Source of the DNA: Glandiceps talaboti
Taxonomy: Eukaryota; Hemichordata; Enteropneusta; Spengelidae
Assembly (NCBI RefSeq): GCF_964340395.1
Contig: NC_135551.1
Location: 17,334,503 to 17,398,502 of the forward strand
Direction of reading: 5' to 3'
DNA length: 64,000 nucleotides
Of this stretch, positions 40,198-52,243 are shown piece after piece. The stretch's first letter is position 1. Each line of letters opens with the position of its first letter. Below the pieces are notes generated by a model. The model saw only the letters and a program-made list of their open reading frames with translations, was not told the DNA's origin and made no database searches. A program made the translations under genes and the position numbers.

Positions 40198-43100
40198 GGG
40201 GAGGGAAGGGCTCTGTTTGAATTCAAAATGACATTTCAACTCCTTGTTCCTCAAGATGTGTTGAAGGGTATCTTCAGACTCCAAGCCATGAATAGCGTCT
40301 AGACTATTGACGTCATATCTACCACTACCAGTAGTTCCCTAAACTCACAACCTGTGTGTACATTTCTGTTTGCGTCCACAGGTACTAGCGTCCCATTCGT
40401 CAGACTATCTCCTCTTCATTCCTCAATTCCTGAAAGACAATCAAATACAGATTCTACAGTTACTTGATGTCACTTGTGGAAACGAAGATGTCTCAGATCA
40501 AGGACAAGATAATACTGATGGGTATTTGTTACTGATCAAAGCCGACTCCTCAGTGGACGGACTGTCACCTGTCTGGGATGGCGATACAGTTCGCGTCCAT
40601 CCAACAGTTGAAACTACCATTGCCCTGGCTGATGTTGAGGTATGTAAAAGAGGAATACCACTGCAGGAATTGCAGACATTTTCATAAATTTGCATCACAT
40701 GTAATGTACATTATGCATGGTTGCTGAGAACCACCTTGTTGAAACTTGTTCCTCATTCATTTTTCAGTGACAGCCCTTACCATGGACATGCATATGTATA
40801 TTAGCAGAACATAATATGCATGAATCCTAAGTACTTATTACCTGCAATTTACAGAAACCTTGAATCTACTGATGTACAGTTGTCCAAAATTACAAATCAA
40901 CAGTGACAAACGTACATGTCACTTTCTGTCACAACTTTCTACATGGTAAGGCATACATCTAATTTACATATTATTGCCCTACCCAGGTGGATGGATTGCT
41001 ATTGGTTGTTAACCACTAATTTACATATTATTGCCCTACCCAGGTGGATGGATTGCTATTGGTTGTTAACCACTAATTTACATATTATTGCCATACCCAG
41101 GTGGATGGATTGCTATTGGTTGTTAACCACTAATTTACATATTATTGCCATAACCAGGTGGATGGATTGATATTGGTTGTTAACCACTAATTTACATATT
41201 ATTGCCATACCCAGGTGGATGGATTGCTATTGGTTGTTAACCATTCCTCACAGCTACAAGAACAAAGGAAGGCTTTTTCCCGTGCAATGAAAGACAAAGT
41301 ATCTCTGAATAATGAACAAACATCCAGTCATCCAGGTATTGCTGAGGCATTGGAAGAACTGAAGGTGAGCGGGGGGCATCTTATTTTGACAACAGTTTTA
41401 TTCTTGAAAATGAATATTCATTTTCTTATTTTGTCATTTTATTTGTCACTAAGAAAGCTGTCATGGTGAAGTCAATTCTACAAATGTTTCAATAGAAGTT
41501 AAAAGATGTATATGCCTTGCAGATGATATTTGCATACATTATAATACATTCACAGCAAATTTGCATAAATTATGTGAGATATTCACATCAAATTTGCATA
41601 GATCACACAATATTCAGGTCAAAATTGCATAATTGTTAATGGGATTTGATGTACATTATATTAGAATACATTCACATTAAATTTGCATAGATAATTAGAT
41701 AGATTAAAGTGCGTAAACAATGCCTTCAATTCAAATTTGCATAATTGTAAAGTGTTTTGGATTTGCATGAATTAGAATACATTATTACTTAGAAGATTAT
41801 TGACACATTGATTGAGCAATTCTGGGTACCTGTAATACCATTTCAACTCATGCTAGAGGGTCAAAATAGAACAAGAAGGTCGACTTATTCACACACACAC
41901 ACACATAGTAATACATGTGAAGTGTTTGGAGCAGAAGTTATGATGTGAACCAAGATATCGAATGTTCGTTAATTTTATGATGCACCTAGGCAATAATATT
42001 GTATTTCAAGTACAGAGAATTGATGACGTTTCCGTGTTTTTGCTTTTATTACTTAGTCTGATGCGTTGTCACTGTGTGAGACTATTAGGACCACTGTACA
42101 GCAAGTAGAGGAGAATCTTGACCTAGATTCAATGACAGATATTGAAGAGATTGAAAAGATTAGTAGACGTCAGTACTGTAAAGAAACTATGCATCAATGT
42201 TTTAATGTAGGATTTGAGGTAAGTCATGTCAAAACATGCTAACATGTTGAACGTGTCCCACACTGTGGAGCAATGCAGCAGTTGTTGCCCGGTGTGTGCT
42301 GTCACCCTCATTGATAAATATTCAACACCCTTTTTATCTGAATTATCCTCACTTGAGAAAGCTTAAAACCAGTCTCACTGGAGATATTTGCCAAGATATA
42401 GTTTTGAAGAGACAGACCATTGCTGTCAACCAATCACAAACAGACAAATGTATTCCAAACGATAGAGATTTTCCAAATTTAAAGACAGCAAAAGTTGTGT
42501 ATTTTGAGTGTAGGCACAAGTTAGTTTGGTTTTGTTGTACAGTAGAGTATGATGATGAGTTGGGAAAATGACTTTTCATCAGATGTGCTAGTTGATGAAG
42601 CAGTCAAAGTAAACAAGCAATCTTGATTAGTGTTCCTATCACGAACAAGGGCAGAATAATTTGAGCCAAAAATGAAAAAATTGGGACAAATAGTGTCCAA
42701 AGTGTGTGATACTAGCCCATGCTTTTGGCTCAATCTGTTTATGAATGGCACCCCAAGTGGCCAAACGATATAATCTTTTGTCTTTCTGATAATCAGAACA
42801 TAATGTATTGATAAAACTATGAACATTAATTAGAATAAGTGTAAGATTGTGCAAGATTGGCAAGTATCCACTCTTTTGTATGCTTTTGTCATGTTGTAAC
42901 GGTATGTGATACATGTACAAACTTTGTATTTAAATTCTCATCCCTTTTATGAGTCGCCTTATATATTATTACATGATGTTTTCTTGTTTCTGATTACAGT
43001 ACCATAAGGAAGTAAGTCGTTTAGTAACTGGTGAGGCAAGACAAAAGTTAGGAGATGGTATGCTGAACTTTGCACAGAAATGGATGAACTTTGTCTTGGA

Positions 43101-44089
43101 AAAGTGTGAAAGAGGACGAGGTACCAGACCCAGGTAAGATGAATGAAAATATAGCTATTGGATTACTAATAGTGCTATCTAGTTTGCAGATGTGTGAACA
43201 TACAAATCTTCAACAAATAACATCCCCTGGTGTCCCAATGGGTGAATATGCAACGCTTTCGTGAACAGCGCCCCCAGTGTCTAACTGAATGTTTCCCTTG
43301 TTTAATTTCCAAGAACTGTACAAGTAGTTATGTATCATTGAAATGAGTTTTTATTGTATCTCAACTGTGTAGTGTCAAAGCATTGTCGTTATCCTTAAAT
43401 TTTGTGCTCTGAAATGTGCATATTCACAGAAGTCATACATACTTTCCATAAAATTATGGTAGAGGGCAGTGTTTTGATTTCAACTTATCCTTTTATTTCG
43501 ACAGATGGGCCAGCCAGGGATTGGATTTCCTGATTTTAGCTATTGAACCCAGAAATCTGACACAGCTCAGTGAAGAAGACTTCCAGGTAAAGAAAAGAAC
43601 CACTTTGATATGCTAAAATCTGAAGTTGAATGATAAAAAGAATAGATAACAGATAGACCTAGTGTGATTCAAATACTTTTCTAAAAGAGGTGGTCCTCCA
43701 CACAGGCCATTTACATTAAAACTACACAAGCTGTAATGGGAAAATTATTTCTTTTATTCGACAACCAATTTATTGAAAATTGTTAAAATGTCAATGATTA
43801 GACACAACATATTAATTTTATCCATAAGCAGTACAGTGATAGGTTGAAATTGAGTCCAAATATAAATCTGATTGGCAGTATTGTGCCTATTATGTGTACA
43901 GTTACACAAATATATTTACCCACAGGTGATTCAATACTGTTTCAATGTGTACAACAACATTAAGAATAAATAACAGTTTTAAAATAAATTCCAGTTGCAG
44001 CTAGTGCACTTTTCAAACTAAATTTTAAACCCTGCTAGGGGTATGAATCAAAGTTAGTCTTTTACTATCTACATGTAGGTGGCATTGAC

Positions 44090-44168
<79 letters not shown>

Positions 44169-47100
44169 TGCGTGCGCGCGCGCGTGCGTGCGTGCGTGCG
44201 TGTGTGATTTATTTCAGGCATTGACAACTGTGTTTGTGTGATTTATTTCAGGAGTTGAAGAACATGATGAACACATCTATATCACATTTAATTGGAACAC
44301 AGGAAAAGTCTCCTGCTAGTCCTGCAGGTCAGTTGAATCAATAATGTAGAACAACATATCGTTTCATTAGTTGGACCTACATAACACAACATAGGATAAC
44401 ACAACACAGCACAGCACATGACACGATGTGACACAACACAGCACAGCACAGCACAACACAACAAAACTCAACACAACACCAACACAATGCAATGCAGTGC
44501 AACACAACACAGCACAGCACAAAATGATATGGCATGGCACAACGCAACACAGCGCAACGAATATTGAAACAGGTGGATGATATGCCAGAACCCGCATAAT
44601 ACATGAATACATGCGAGACATACTTAAGGTATTTGCATTAGTGCTTACAGTGTTCTGTGTGGCTGTGGTCATACATTGAATTGAATTGAATTGAAATTTA
44701 TTTCATCAGATAACAAAAAACAAAACAATAAATAAATAAATAAATAATACATTACACTTTCAAACAAATTGGACAAAAGGAAATATACATGTGTTATCTA
44801 ACATTCACAAGTATAGCAACTGAAAATGCAGCAGAAAACACCACGAATATGAATGCAAATTCCCAGAGTAAACACACTGGAAGTCATGCGTCATAGGATT
44901 CTGTTATTATTGCACATGTCTATCCAAGAGCAAATTTTGCTAACTTACGTGCATTTGTAAGATTTCATGTACGTTGACTGATTGCATACACCTCCCAATG
45001 AACAGCTCATACATATGACTGATGTGTGTTTTGTTTAATACTTAGGTTACAGGTCTGCAAGTCCAGCTGAGTTCACTGGTTCACCAAGACACATCAGTCG
45101 TCCATTATCATGGCCATCGTCTCTGAGTACCGTCAACCGATCCTTGTCTACTGTGTCAGCCAATAGTGAACCTCCTTTGAAAGGTACACCTGGCCAACAA
45201 ACCAGTCTAGAATTGGTCAAACGGACAGATAGCACAGAAGAAAAGTCACAGAGTGCAACGTCTACACCAACAGACGATAGACAAGGTGAGATTTGTAACA
45301 TGACTTTATAATGCAAATAATCTTGCATAATTTGCACATGAAGCATTTCTATACTGCTGGTATTCATGACATTAACATAATATAACTGATTCCACACACC
45401 CCCCAGTTAATCAAAAGTTTCAATTTATTGGCAATCTTTTAGCAAAGTTTGGGTAAACATTGGTATCATTCCACTGTCAGATGTGTTGGTTGTGAAACAT
45501 TTGCAATATTGAATGATATGGCTTCAATAATTGGAGTCTGAGAGAATATTGAAGGAAATCTTAATTCAGTTTACATCAATGGTTTCTTCAACATTTCTAC
45601 TCACTAACCACTGATGGCGCTCTTTACTTAAACTTGTGATCTAAAGACTAAAAGCCAGTTTCAAATCCAATGGTTTCAATAAGAATAGCATACTGTAAAC
45701 CTAGATATTTTTGCCACTAGAAAATTTTGTGATTTTACAGTCTTCTACTAGTTCTCAAAGACTATTTTTTATGAATTACTAAGCCAGGTACACTGTTTAT
45801 GGACCAAAGAGGCAATTTAGTCAATAATTATCTTCGCATTTTTGCTTTACGGTGAAAAAAATATAAATAAGTCTTAAGCGAAATTTTCAGGGTTACAGCA
45901 ATATTTAACCTACATTTTCACAATTTTATTTTTGTAGTGTATGATAAAATTTCACACAAAATCTTTCAATGTCATCACAAGGTAAACCATGTGAACTTTG
46001 AATTATAAGATTACAATAGTACATACATATGAGAGATATACAGATCAAATCGGGTTCATTCCTAACTTTGATGTATCAATTTCCAGAACCATCATATCCG
46101 AGACACACCCTGTCAGTTCCATCATTCAAGGCAAATTATCAAGAATTCCGAAGTCTTGATATCGATGAAGGACCTGTTATCATGGAGAACAGAATGGAAA
46201 GAGTCCAGGACAAATTAGCCATCATTGAAGCTAACCGAAATGTACGGCTACAAGAGAAACAAGTTATCGGTAAAGTACTCGACCAAACAGCTGATCCTGA
46301 AACTATTAATGTCAGCTGTAAAAAGGTGACATTCAGATGGCAGAGAGGTTTTAAAATTGGTAAGTATCGTGAAATGTTACGACTTCAGATACAATATTTT
46401 ATAAATGTAAATATTGTAAATTTCCCTTACTTGACACTGTGTAAGAAGAGCCTTTGGCTCAACAATTTATTGAGTTTAAATAAAGTCAAACAAACAAACA
46501 AACAAACAATACCATGGTGACAAATTAGGATATAAACAAACTAATGCTATTCATGTTAATTGTGGTAGATTACACAGGTCGGTGATAGCAGTGCCTTGGC
46601 TATTATACACTTTATTCCTTGGCTATGAGAGCACAAGTAGATGCCTATTACCACAGGGGCTGTTATGCAGCAACTGTTTCCACAGGTTGAAAGCCGAGTA
46701 CAAAAGTTGCTGCATGACAGCACCAGGGGTAATATGATGTTGACTAGTGACCAAATTAAGGCTAGGCAATGCGTTTTGTAACACATCACATTCCCAGGCA
46801 CATAGTATTTCCAGAGTCAAAGCAAGTCACCAGTAGAACTCTTGTGCTACTATAATAGTGCCCTAGGGAAACTACAATGTCCATTGTATAGAAATTGAGG
46901 TCATTGTGGGTCACTAGTCCATGACATGTGACATTGTCTAAGCCAATAGGATTTATGAAAGTGATTTGTTGTATTAAAGTGGGTATAATCACCAGATAGT
47001 CAAGGTAGTATAGACTCTGAATAAGACCAGTTTCACCTTGACTTGAGAGAAAAACTCAGTCAGACAATGTCTCCTTACCGTGAGTGATTTCAATAAATAT

Positions 47101-50100
47101 CCACTGATGGCTTATATCATATCATGATATAGCAATAAGCATTTTAGTTTTAGCAGATTTTAGGGTGTGGACCCAAAAATTATTTGAGTGAATTCATCCT
47201 ACCATACTACATTTATGTGTATATAATGTACTGCTAAACAAATGTGTTTACCCTACGTGTGATTCAGTACTGTACTGAGTATACGATATCAGGAGTAAGT
47301 TATTTATATCTAACAAAAACAGTTGAAATAATATTCCAGTTGCAGCTAGTGCAGCTTTAAATAAATCTCTATAATTATGTATTTCATCTATAGGTGAAGG
47401 GCAGTGTGGAACAACAGTGTATTCTTGTATCAACATCGACACTGGACAGACTCTGGCCATGAAAGCTGTAAGTTTTGCTATGTCTGTATGTCATCTTTCA
47501 AGTTATTATGATAAGCTGTACCAAATACATAATACTTATGCATTTTACACTGGCACAATAAACTCCGACTTGAAACTGTACTCTTTATTGTATGGACAGC
47601 CCACCTACAAGGGTCGGAGAGTAGCCAGGACTAGATTATTTGTGGTCATTGTGCCACAACATGTTAGACTGCTCACAGTAGTAATTCCCGTACATCAATG
47701 GAATGATGTGTTTTCCCATAATGCACCATTCAAAATGGTGGGTGTGCAAGTTCTATATTAGTAACACTCACTTATATTATTTCAACCATCAACATTTCCT
47801 GTATACATATGCATGCTATTTTGCTGAGCTGCATTTAACCACTTGATTAGTCAGCCAGGCTTTCTCTGTCAGACAACTGTCTTTCACATGTACATAAATT
47901 GTGTAATCTATCATTGGCCTCTAACCGTCCCCGGTATTTTGTGTTTCAGATGAGATTCATGCGTAATGACCACAGTATAATCAAGGACATTGCCGATGAA
48001 ATCAAGAACTTTGAAGGGATCAAACACCCCAATCTAGTAAGATACTATGGAGTTGAAATCCACAGGGTAGGTCAAAGTCCAATGTTTCACACTGCTTTCT
48101 CATTCATAGGATCAGGGGCACATGGTTACTGCACATGAAAGATTAAAATGGAAGTAGAATCAAGATTTTTTATCTTAAACTTTTGCTGTAACTTTGTTCA
48201 ATAAAACTCCAATCCATTCTCAGTTAAAAACAAGAAAAAAAATCAGGGGTCGCCATACAAATTTGTAAAATAGAGGTCAGAATGATGAAAAGTCAAGCCA
48301 TTTTAGAATCAAAAATGGCTGCCAAAGAAAAGAAAAGAATATGTGTAACTGAATGATTGTTGATTCCCCTGATAACAAGACGGTGACCGTGAATACTCAG
48401 TAGTGCTACAATGCCATTGGCATATTTTTCCCATCTTTTTCTTATAAATATTACATGAATGAGAATTTCTGTCGATAAAAGAGCAAACGCACACAATAAA
48501 TAGATTTGTTTCACTTCTAAACGCATGGAAAGCATGTCCTACTACATTTGATTTTTTTTTTAATTTCACAGGATGAACTTCTTGTCTTTATGGAGTATTG
48601 TGATGAAGGAACTATTGCAGAGGCTGCCAAGCAAGGACTACCAGAACACTTGATAAGAAGATATACATATGAAATAACAGTGGCTATCAACTCTCTACAT
48701 GAACACGGTATTGTACACAGAGATATCAAAGGTAAGTTTGGATATGACTTGCAGATGTACATAATATGAAATGACAGTAGCTATCAACACTTCATGAAAA
48801 CCATGACATTGTTAGGACCCAAATGTTTGATGTAGTAACACCCATTGGTGTTAGCATGAACACAAGTGTTGGTATTAGCAACCATGTAATATGAGATCTA
48901 TAATACTTACTTGAGGTGGTTGACTCTACAACAATCAGAATCTCTGTAATCCTAGAACCTATATGGTGTATGAGAAACTTATTAATCTTTTGGGGAGATT
49001 AAGGAGCTCCCTAGGCTAGTTGGCATAGGTGTGGATAGCTCCCAAGGCCAGCTACCAAAGGTGTGACTGGTTCCCTTGACAGGATCATAGATGGCTTAGG
49101 TGTGATTAGGGTCAGACAATTTGTCTGCAGCTTTAGTTCATGGGACAGTATATGACTTTGTAATCTTACACTGTTATGGAAGGAGATGAAATCTGGAAAT
49201 GGCTTAGGGTTTGTGTGCAAAGGTTACTGTGTGTAAGTAGGTGGTGTGGAGGTAGGTGTACACGTATAACTGGTATCACGCGCGGTTGTCGTTCTGTTCC
49301 ATTACATTCAGATATGTTCAGGTGTTAACCTAACATTTCTGTATCTCGCCGATAATTCCTTTGAAAAAGAATATTTTTTCGAAACGTCTGATTTTACATC
49401 TATTTATATGGACTGATTTATAGTTCCATATGCATTTCTTAGGTGTATATGTAGGTGTGTGGGTGTGTATGTATGGGTGTATGTCGGTGGGCGTTTGTGT
49501 ATGCATAATGTATTTATATGTATATACATGCGTGTGTGGATTGATTGATGTATTGATGGATGGATGGATGGATGGAGGGCGGATGGATGGATGGGTGTAG
49601 GGGGCTGGGGAGGAAGGAAGGGTTGGATGGACGGGTGGATGGGTGGATGGATAGATATGTAGATGGATGGATGGAGGGTGGGTACTTATATAGGGAATGG
49701 AATGTAGTATTTAACAAAGATTAAGTTTATGAAATTGGTAATAACTGACAAGTAATGGTATAAATGTTCCATCATTGTAGTATTTATTCTTTTACAAGGT
49801 AACGAGAGGACAGTGACAATAATATCAGTTTTATCATAAAATGAATGTTCTTCTTGTGTGTTTGTTTCAGGTGCTAATATATTCCTATCATCTGATGGCC
49901 ATGTAAAACTTGGGGATTTTGGCAGCTCTATCAAACTGAAAACACAAAGTACTATGCCATTTGAAGTCAATACATTTATGGGAACAGCAGGTAAGGATTT
50001 TGTGTACTAGGTTTATTAGTCTGGTAGATTTTGAAGGCATTGTTCAGTTAGGTAGTTAGTCTGCTTCACAAGACACCATTCTACTAACTGCTGATCATGC

Positions 50101-52243
50101 AGATCAAGGCCAAAATTCAGGGGGAAATTAAAAACTGACAGTCAACAAAGACAGTGAAAATTTAGCCTGAATGTTCCAGGCGTTCCTTCCACTTTAATAA
50201 TACATGGGAAGTGAGTTGTTACATAAGCGAACCAACAACTGGACCTTTCAGTCTAAGTGGAAATTATGAAACAAAAGATAACTAAACAAGAAATTTATTG
50301 TCATGAAACACATAGTAATGAAACACATAGTAATGAAACACATAGTAATGAAACAAAGTATAATGAAAGAAAATGTGATATTTAAAGAATTTAGAGGTAA
50401 ATTTTTTGCTTCATATTATTATCGTTATCTTTCACCTTTAAATTTTTCAATTTTAATGTCATGTACTTCTGACATCTCAATCCAGAATCTAGCCAAATTC
50501 ATTGCAAATACGTGTAGTTTTCAATGAAGGGACAGGATCAGAAGAAACATTTAGTTCAGCTTCTGTGATGTGTATTTCATTTATAACGCTCTCTCTCTCT
50601 CTCTTCTGATTGCTTTCTGTATCTTTATTTTTGAGTAGTTAAACCACTTGCCTCTTACCACTACAGTCGGGGTTTGAACCCATTCACGGTTTGATTAAAT
50701 TTACCACACGTAAGAAGAGTGCCATTCAGTTTAACTCTACTGAGCAACGCAGGTTTTCCCCTGGTACTCCGGTTTCGAATTTCCTCCTGCCTTAACACTG
50801 GTCCCATGAGGGATTGCCTTCACTGGACCTCTTGGGAGATAAATGTTTAATATATACTTAAAGAAGTATCCAGTGTAGATAGAAGATTATTATATTGTAT
50901 CGGGGGTATGCCGTGACCAGTGATGTACTGACTAAACTTCTAGAAAATGTGACAACAAAATGTAAAATGAAAGAAGTAAAATGAAAGAAATATGCCCCAC
51001 ATCAAAGTTTCAGCTTTATCTGACAGTCTACGGTGTAATGTGTGTTGTTTGATGTTATTATCTCCGTACAGCATACATGGCACCTGAAGTAATCACCCAG
51101 GCTGGTAAAGGCGGCTATGGCAGGGCTGCTGACATCTGGAGTTTAGGATGTGTGGTCATAGAAATGGCTACAGGAAAGGTACAAACGGTGTCATGTATTC
51201 CTCAAATATTTTCTGATCAATGGCTCAAGTAGGTAGAGTCAACAAAGGCAAGAGTTTCTTCCGAACAGTATCCACTATTTACCCAGATTTTATGGAGTTA
51301 ATCGTAATTATGTCAAGTATCGATAAAACTATTGGAGCAAAGACTGCGAAATTCATAATAGATTGTTTCAGGACCAGGGGCAATATCTGATTTTCTGCTT
51401 TGTAGTCTATAAAAGTATTTATGTGTATTTTCAAGCTGTTTTGTGTTTTGGCTCAAGTGACCTCCTTTATTCGTTCTTATGTATTACTATAACCCTCCTC
51501 CGGGGATAAATGGAGGTATGTTCCATTATCGGAGTAAAGAAAGACTTGATACGTGATAACATTACAAAGTTAATTACACAGCCTACCAATAGCAATAAGG
51601 ATGTACTGTAAGTGATCCTATTATGATCAACTAATGCAGAATATGAGACTTGTTAATGTATTAATTTATGTTAATTACATTCATGAATATTCATGTTGTG
51701 AATAGCAGTATATTCATCAGCCTCACATTGTGAACTGTATAGTAACTATTGTGCATACATTTAACTTTGTGATTGTGTTATTATTAAGAGACACTCAAAT
51801 ATGAATAACTCAGCTTTGGAGAGAGACAACTTCTTACTGTTAAACTATATTTTTTGATAAACTCAGTTTGTTTTTTTTGTTTCTCTAGGGCCCGTGGCAT
51901 GAATATGATCACAATTTTACGATCATTTACAAAGTAGGGGAGGGAGCTACCCCGACCATACCGGAATCACTTAGTTCTGAAGGTATAGAGTTTGTCAATC
52001 ATTGTTTACAACACGATCTGACAGCTAGGTGGACTGCTAGTCAACTGCTGGATGACCCGTTCCTCAAGGTTGGTATCATCACCCTTCTCACCCCTGTCTT
52101 AAGTAGATTGTCCTAGTTTGCCATTGTTTGTGAGTAGAATTTGGTCTATACCATTTTGAAAGAGAGAGTTTGGTTTTGCTTTTTAAACTTCATCTATCGT
52201 TCTGTCTGTGATTTTACAGGTTAGCCAAGACGGTGAAGATTGA
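30844..52243 (+). CDS. MAP3K4: MAP kinase kinase kinase 4 (MEKK4)
   Basis: Twenty-three exons join in phase to 1706 aa: 30844-30908, 31304-33332, 36494-36642, 37351-37462, 37938-38096, 38513-38670, 39184-39391, 39611-39694, 40382-40639, 41215-41364, 42057-42218, 43000-43133, 43505-43586, 44252-44327, 45046-45285, 46087-46359, 47394-47467, 47950-48066, 48572-48731, 49871-49990, 51072-51178, 51889-52068 and 52220-52243. MAP3K4 activates the p38 and JNK pathways via MKK3/6 and MKK4, downstream of GADD45. The N-terminus is acidic and Ser-rich (large exon 2). The central region matches vertebrate MAP3K4, for example [20 protein letters not shown] and [19 protein letters not shown]. The C-terminal kinase has GEGQCG, ATP lysine 1470 (LAMK), HRDIK with Asp 1561, DFG at 1579-1581 and AYMAPE near 1609. 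The end is FLKVSQDGED. Intron 4 is GC-AG; the Gly-rich loop has one extra residue. Confidence 0.96.
33375..33560. repeat. Dispersed repeat, 'ctgtaactttgttca' family copy 1
   Basis: ctgctgttactttgttcaag, ccatttctcagtt, then tagtcattttagaatccaat and atggctgctgca. Same blocks in order at 48175-48330 and, in part, 62290-62400. Confidence 0.65.
33720..33950. repeat. Two-copy tandem repeat of about 110 bp in MAP3K4 intron 2
   Basis: Units share gccaaagtttggtgcatcac (variant accaaattttggtgtgtcac), ttgtgtgcatca and cactggtca. Confidence 0.65.
36018..36287. mobile_element. MITE with caggggtgaacaaat ends
   Basis: 270 bp in MAP3K4 intron 2. The left end caggggtgaacaaatccact and the right end gatttgttcacccctg are inverted; internal ccactggtcctg and ggtccg blocks also pair. 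TATAT flanks both ends. The CAGGGG ends resemble hAT termini, but the target duplication is too simple to prove it. Confidence 0.78.
36343..36493. other. Rest of MAP3K4 intron 2 near the acceptor
   Basis: No features beyond the acceptor (gttttatag) at 36484-36493. Confidence 0.6.
37675..37835. mobile_element. 'ggttctggagag' family copy 3 (partial)
   Basis: Contains aactttgggttctggagagt and catttcatagtcatcag. It ends with cagtagtgttcccccttta but lacks a clear mirrored right half. Lies in MAP3K4 intron 4. Confidence 0.65.
40145..40195. repeat. (gt)n microsatellite in MAP3K4 intron 8
   Basis: About 25 gt units followed by a short G-rich run. Confidence 0.95.
40959..41243 (+). repeat. Five tandem 57-bp copies of the MAP3K4 exon 10 acceptor region
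   Basis: Each unit holds taatttacatattattgcc, an acceptor ending cccag (accag in copy 4), and the first 29 bases of exon 10 (gtggatggattgctattggt and gttaac). Exon-start positions are 40987, 41044, 41101, 41158 and 41215, exactly 57 apart. Only the last copy reads on into the exon (aaccat); the first four read aaccactaa, giving an in-frame stop. Only the 41215 acceptor therefore yields a full-length protein. Confidence 0.95.
41815..42010. repeat. Dispersed repeat shared with UBE2J1 intron 3
   Basis: Second copy of the repeat at 23930-24190, with an inserted (ca)n run at about 41891-41905. Confidence 0.62.
43705..44033. repeat. Dispersed repeat, 'cacaagctgtaa' family
   Basis: acacaagctgtaatggg near 43722, then ttgtgcctattatgtgtaca, cacaggtgattcaatactgt and attccagttgcagctagtgc. 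The last two blocks recur at 47250-47360 in the same orientation and, inverted, at about 56265-56450 and 57461-57646. Confidence 0.7.
44070..44251. repeat. (gt)n tract with duplicated acceptor before MAP3K4 exon 14
   Basis: ggcattgacaactgtgtgtg starts a (gt)n tract of about 110 bp ending gtgtgatttatttcag at 44217-44218. Directly after comes gcattgacaactgtgtttgt and a second gtgatttatttcag, the acceptor used for exon 14. The module was therefore duplicated and gives two acceptors about 34 bp apart. Confidence 0.85.
44385..44760. repeat. (cacaa/cagca)n tract and retroelement-like tail
   Basis: Pentamer-like acaca/cagca repeats fill about 44385-44560. At 44676-44745 (ttgaa)n is followed by atttatttcatcag and (aaat)n, resembling the 3' end of a minus-strand retroposon. 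No coding. Confidence 0.75.
46430..46510 (+). mobile_element. Retroposon 3' tail
   Basis: gagcctttggctcaacaatt, tattgagtttaaataaagtc, then (aaac)n. Structure fits the 3' end of a LINE or SINE in plus orientation in MAP3K4 intron 16. Confidence 0.5.
47150..47365. repeat. Dispersed repeat, 'cacaagctgtaa' family
   Basis: ttagggtgtggacc, atgtgtatataatgta, cctacgtgtgattcagtact, then ttccagttgcagctagtgc. Matches parts of 43705-44033 and the complement of 56265-56455. Confidence 0.65.
48175..48340. repeat. Dispersed repeat, 'ctgtaactttgttca' family copy 2
   Basis: Contains cttttgctgtaactttgttc, ccattctcagtta, gccattttagaatc and aaatggctgcc, matching 33375-33560 in order. Confidence 0.68.
49440..49680. 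repeat. (gtgt)/(ggat)n microsatellite in MAP3K4 intron 19
   Basis: A gtgtgtatg-rich run is followed by (atgg)n with variants. Also, 49340-49400 resembles 15760-15830 (cgaaacgtc core). Confidence 0.9.
50303..50350. repeat. 15-bp tandem repeat
   Basis: Three copies of atgaaacacatagta plus a degenerate fourth in MAP3K4 intron 20. Confidence 0.9.

Noticed and set aside
40916-41170. 84-codon repeated frame ([19 protein letters not shown])
   Set aside because: It is the 57-bp acceptor array read in another frame; the period is a multiple of three, which keeps the frame open.
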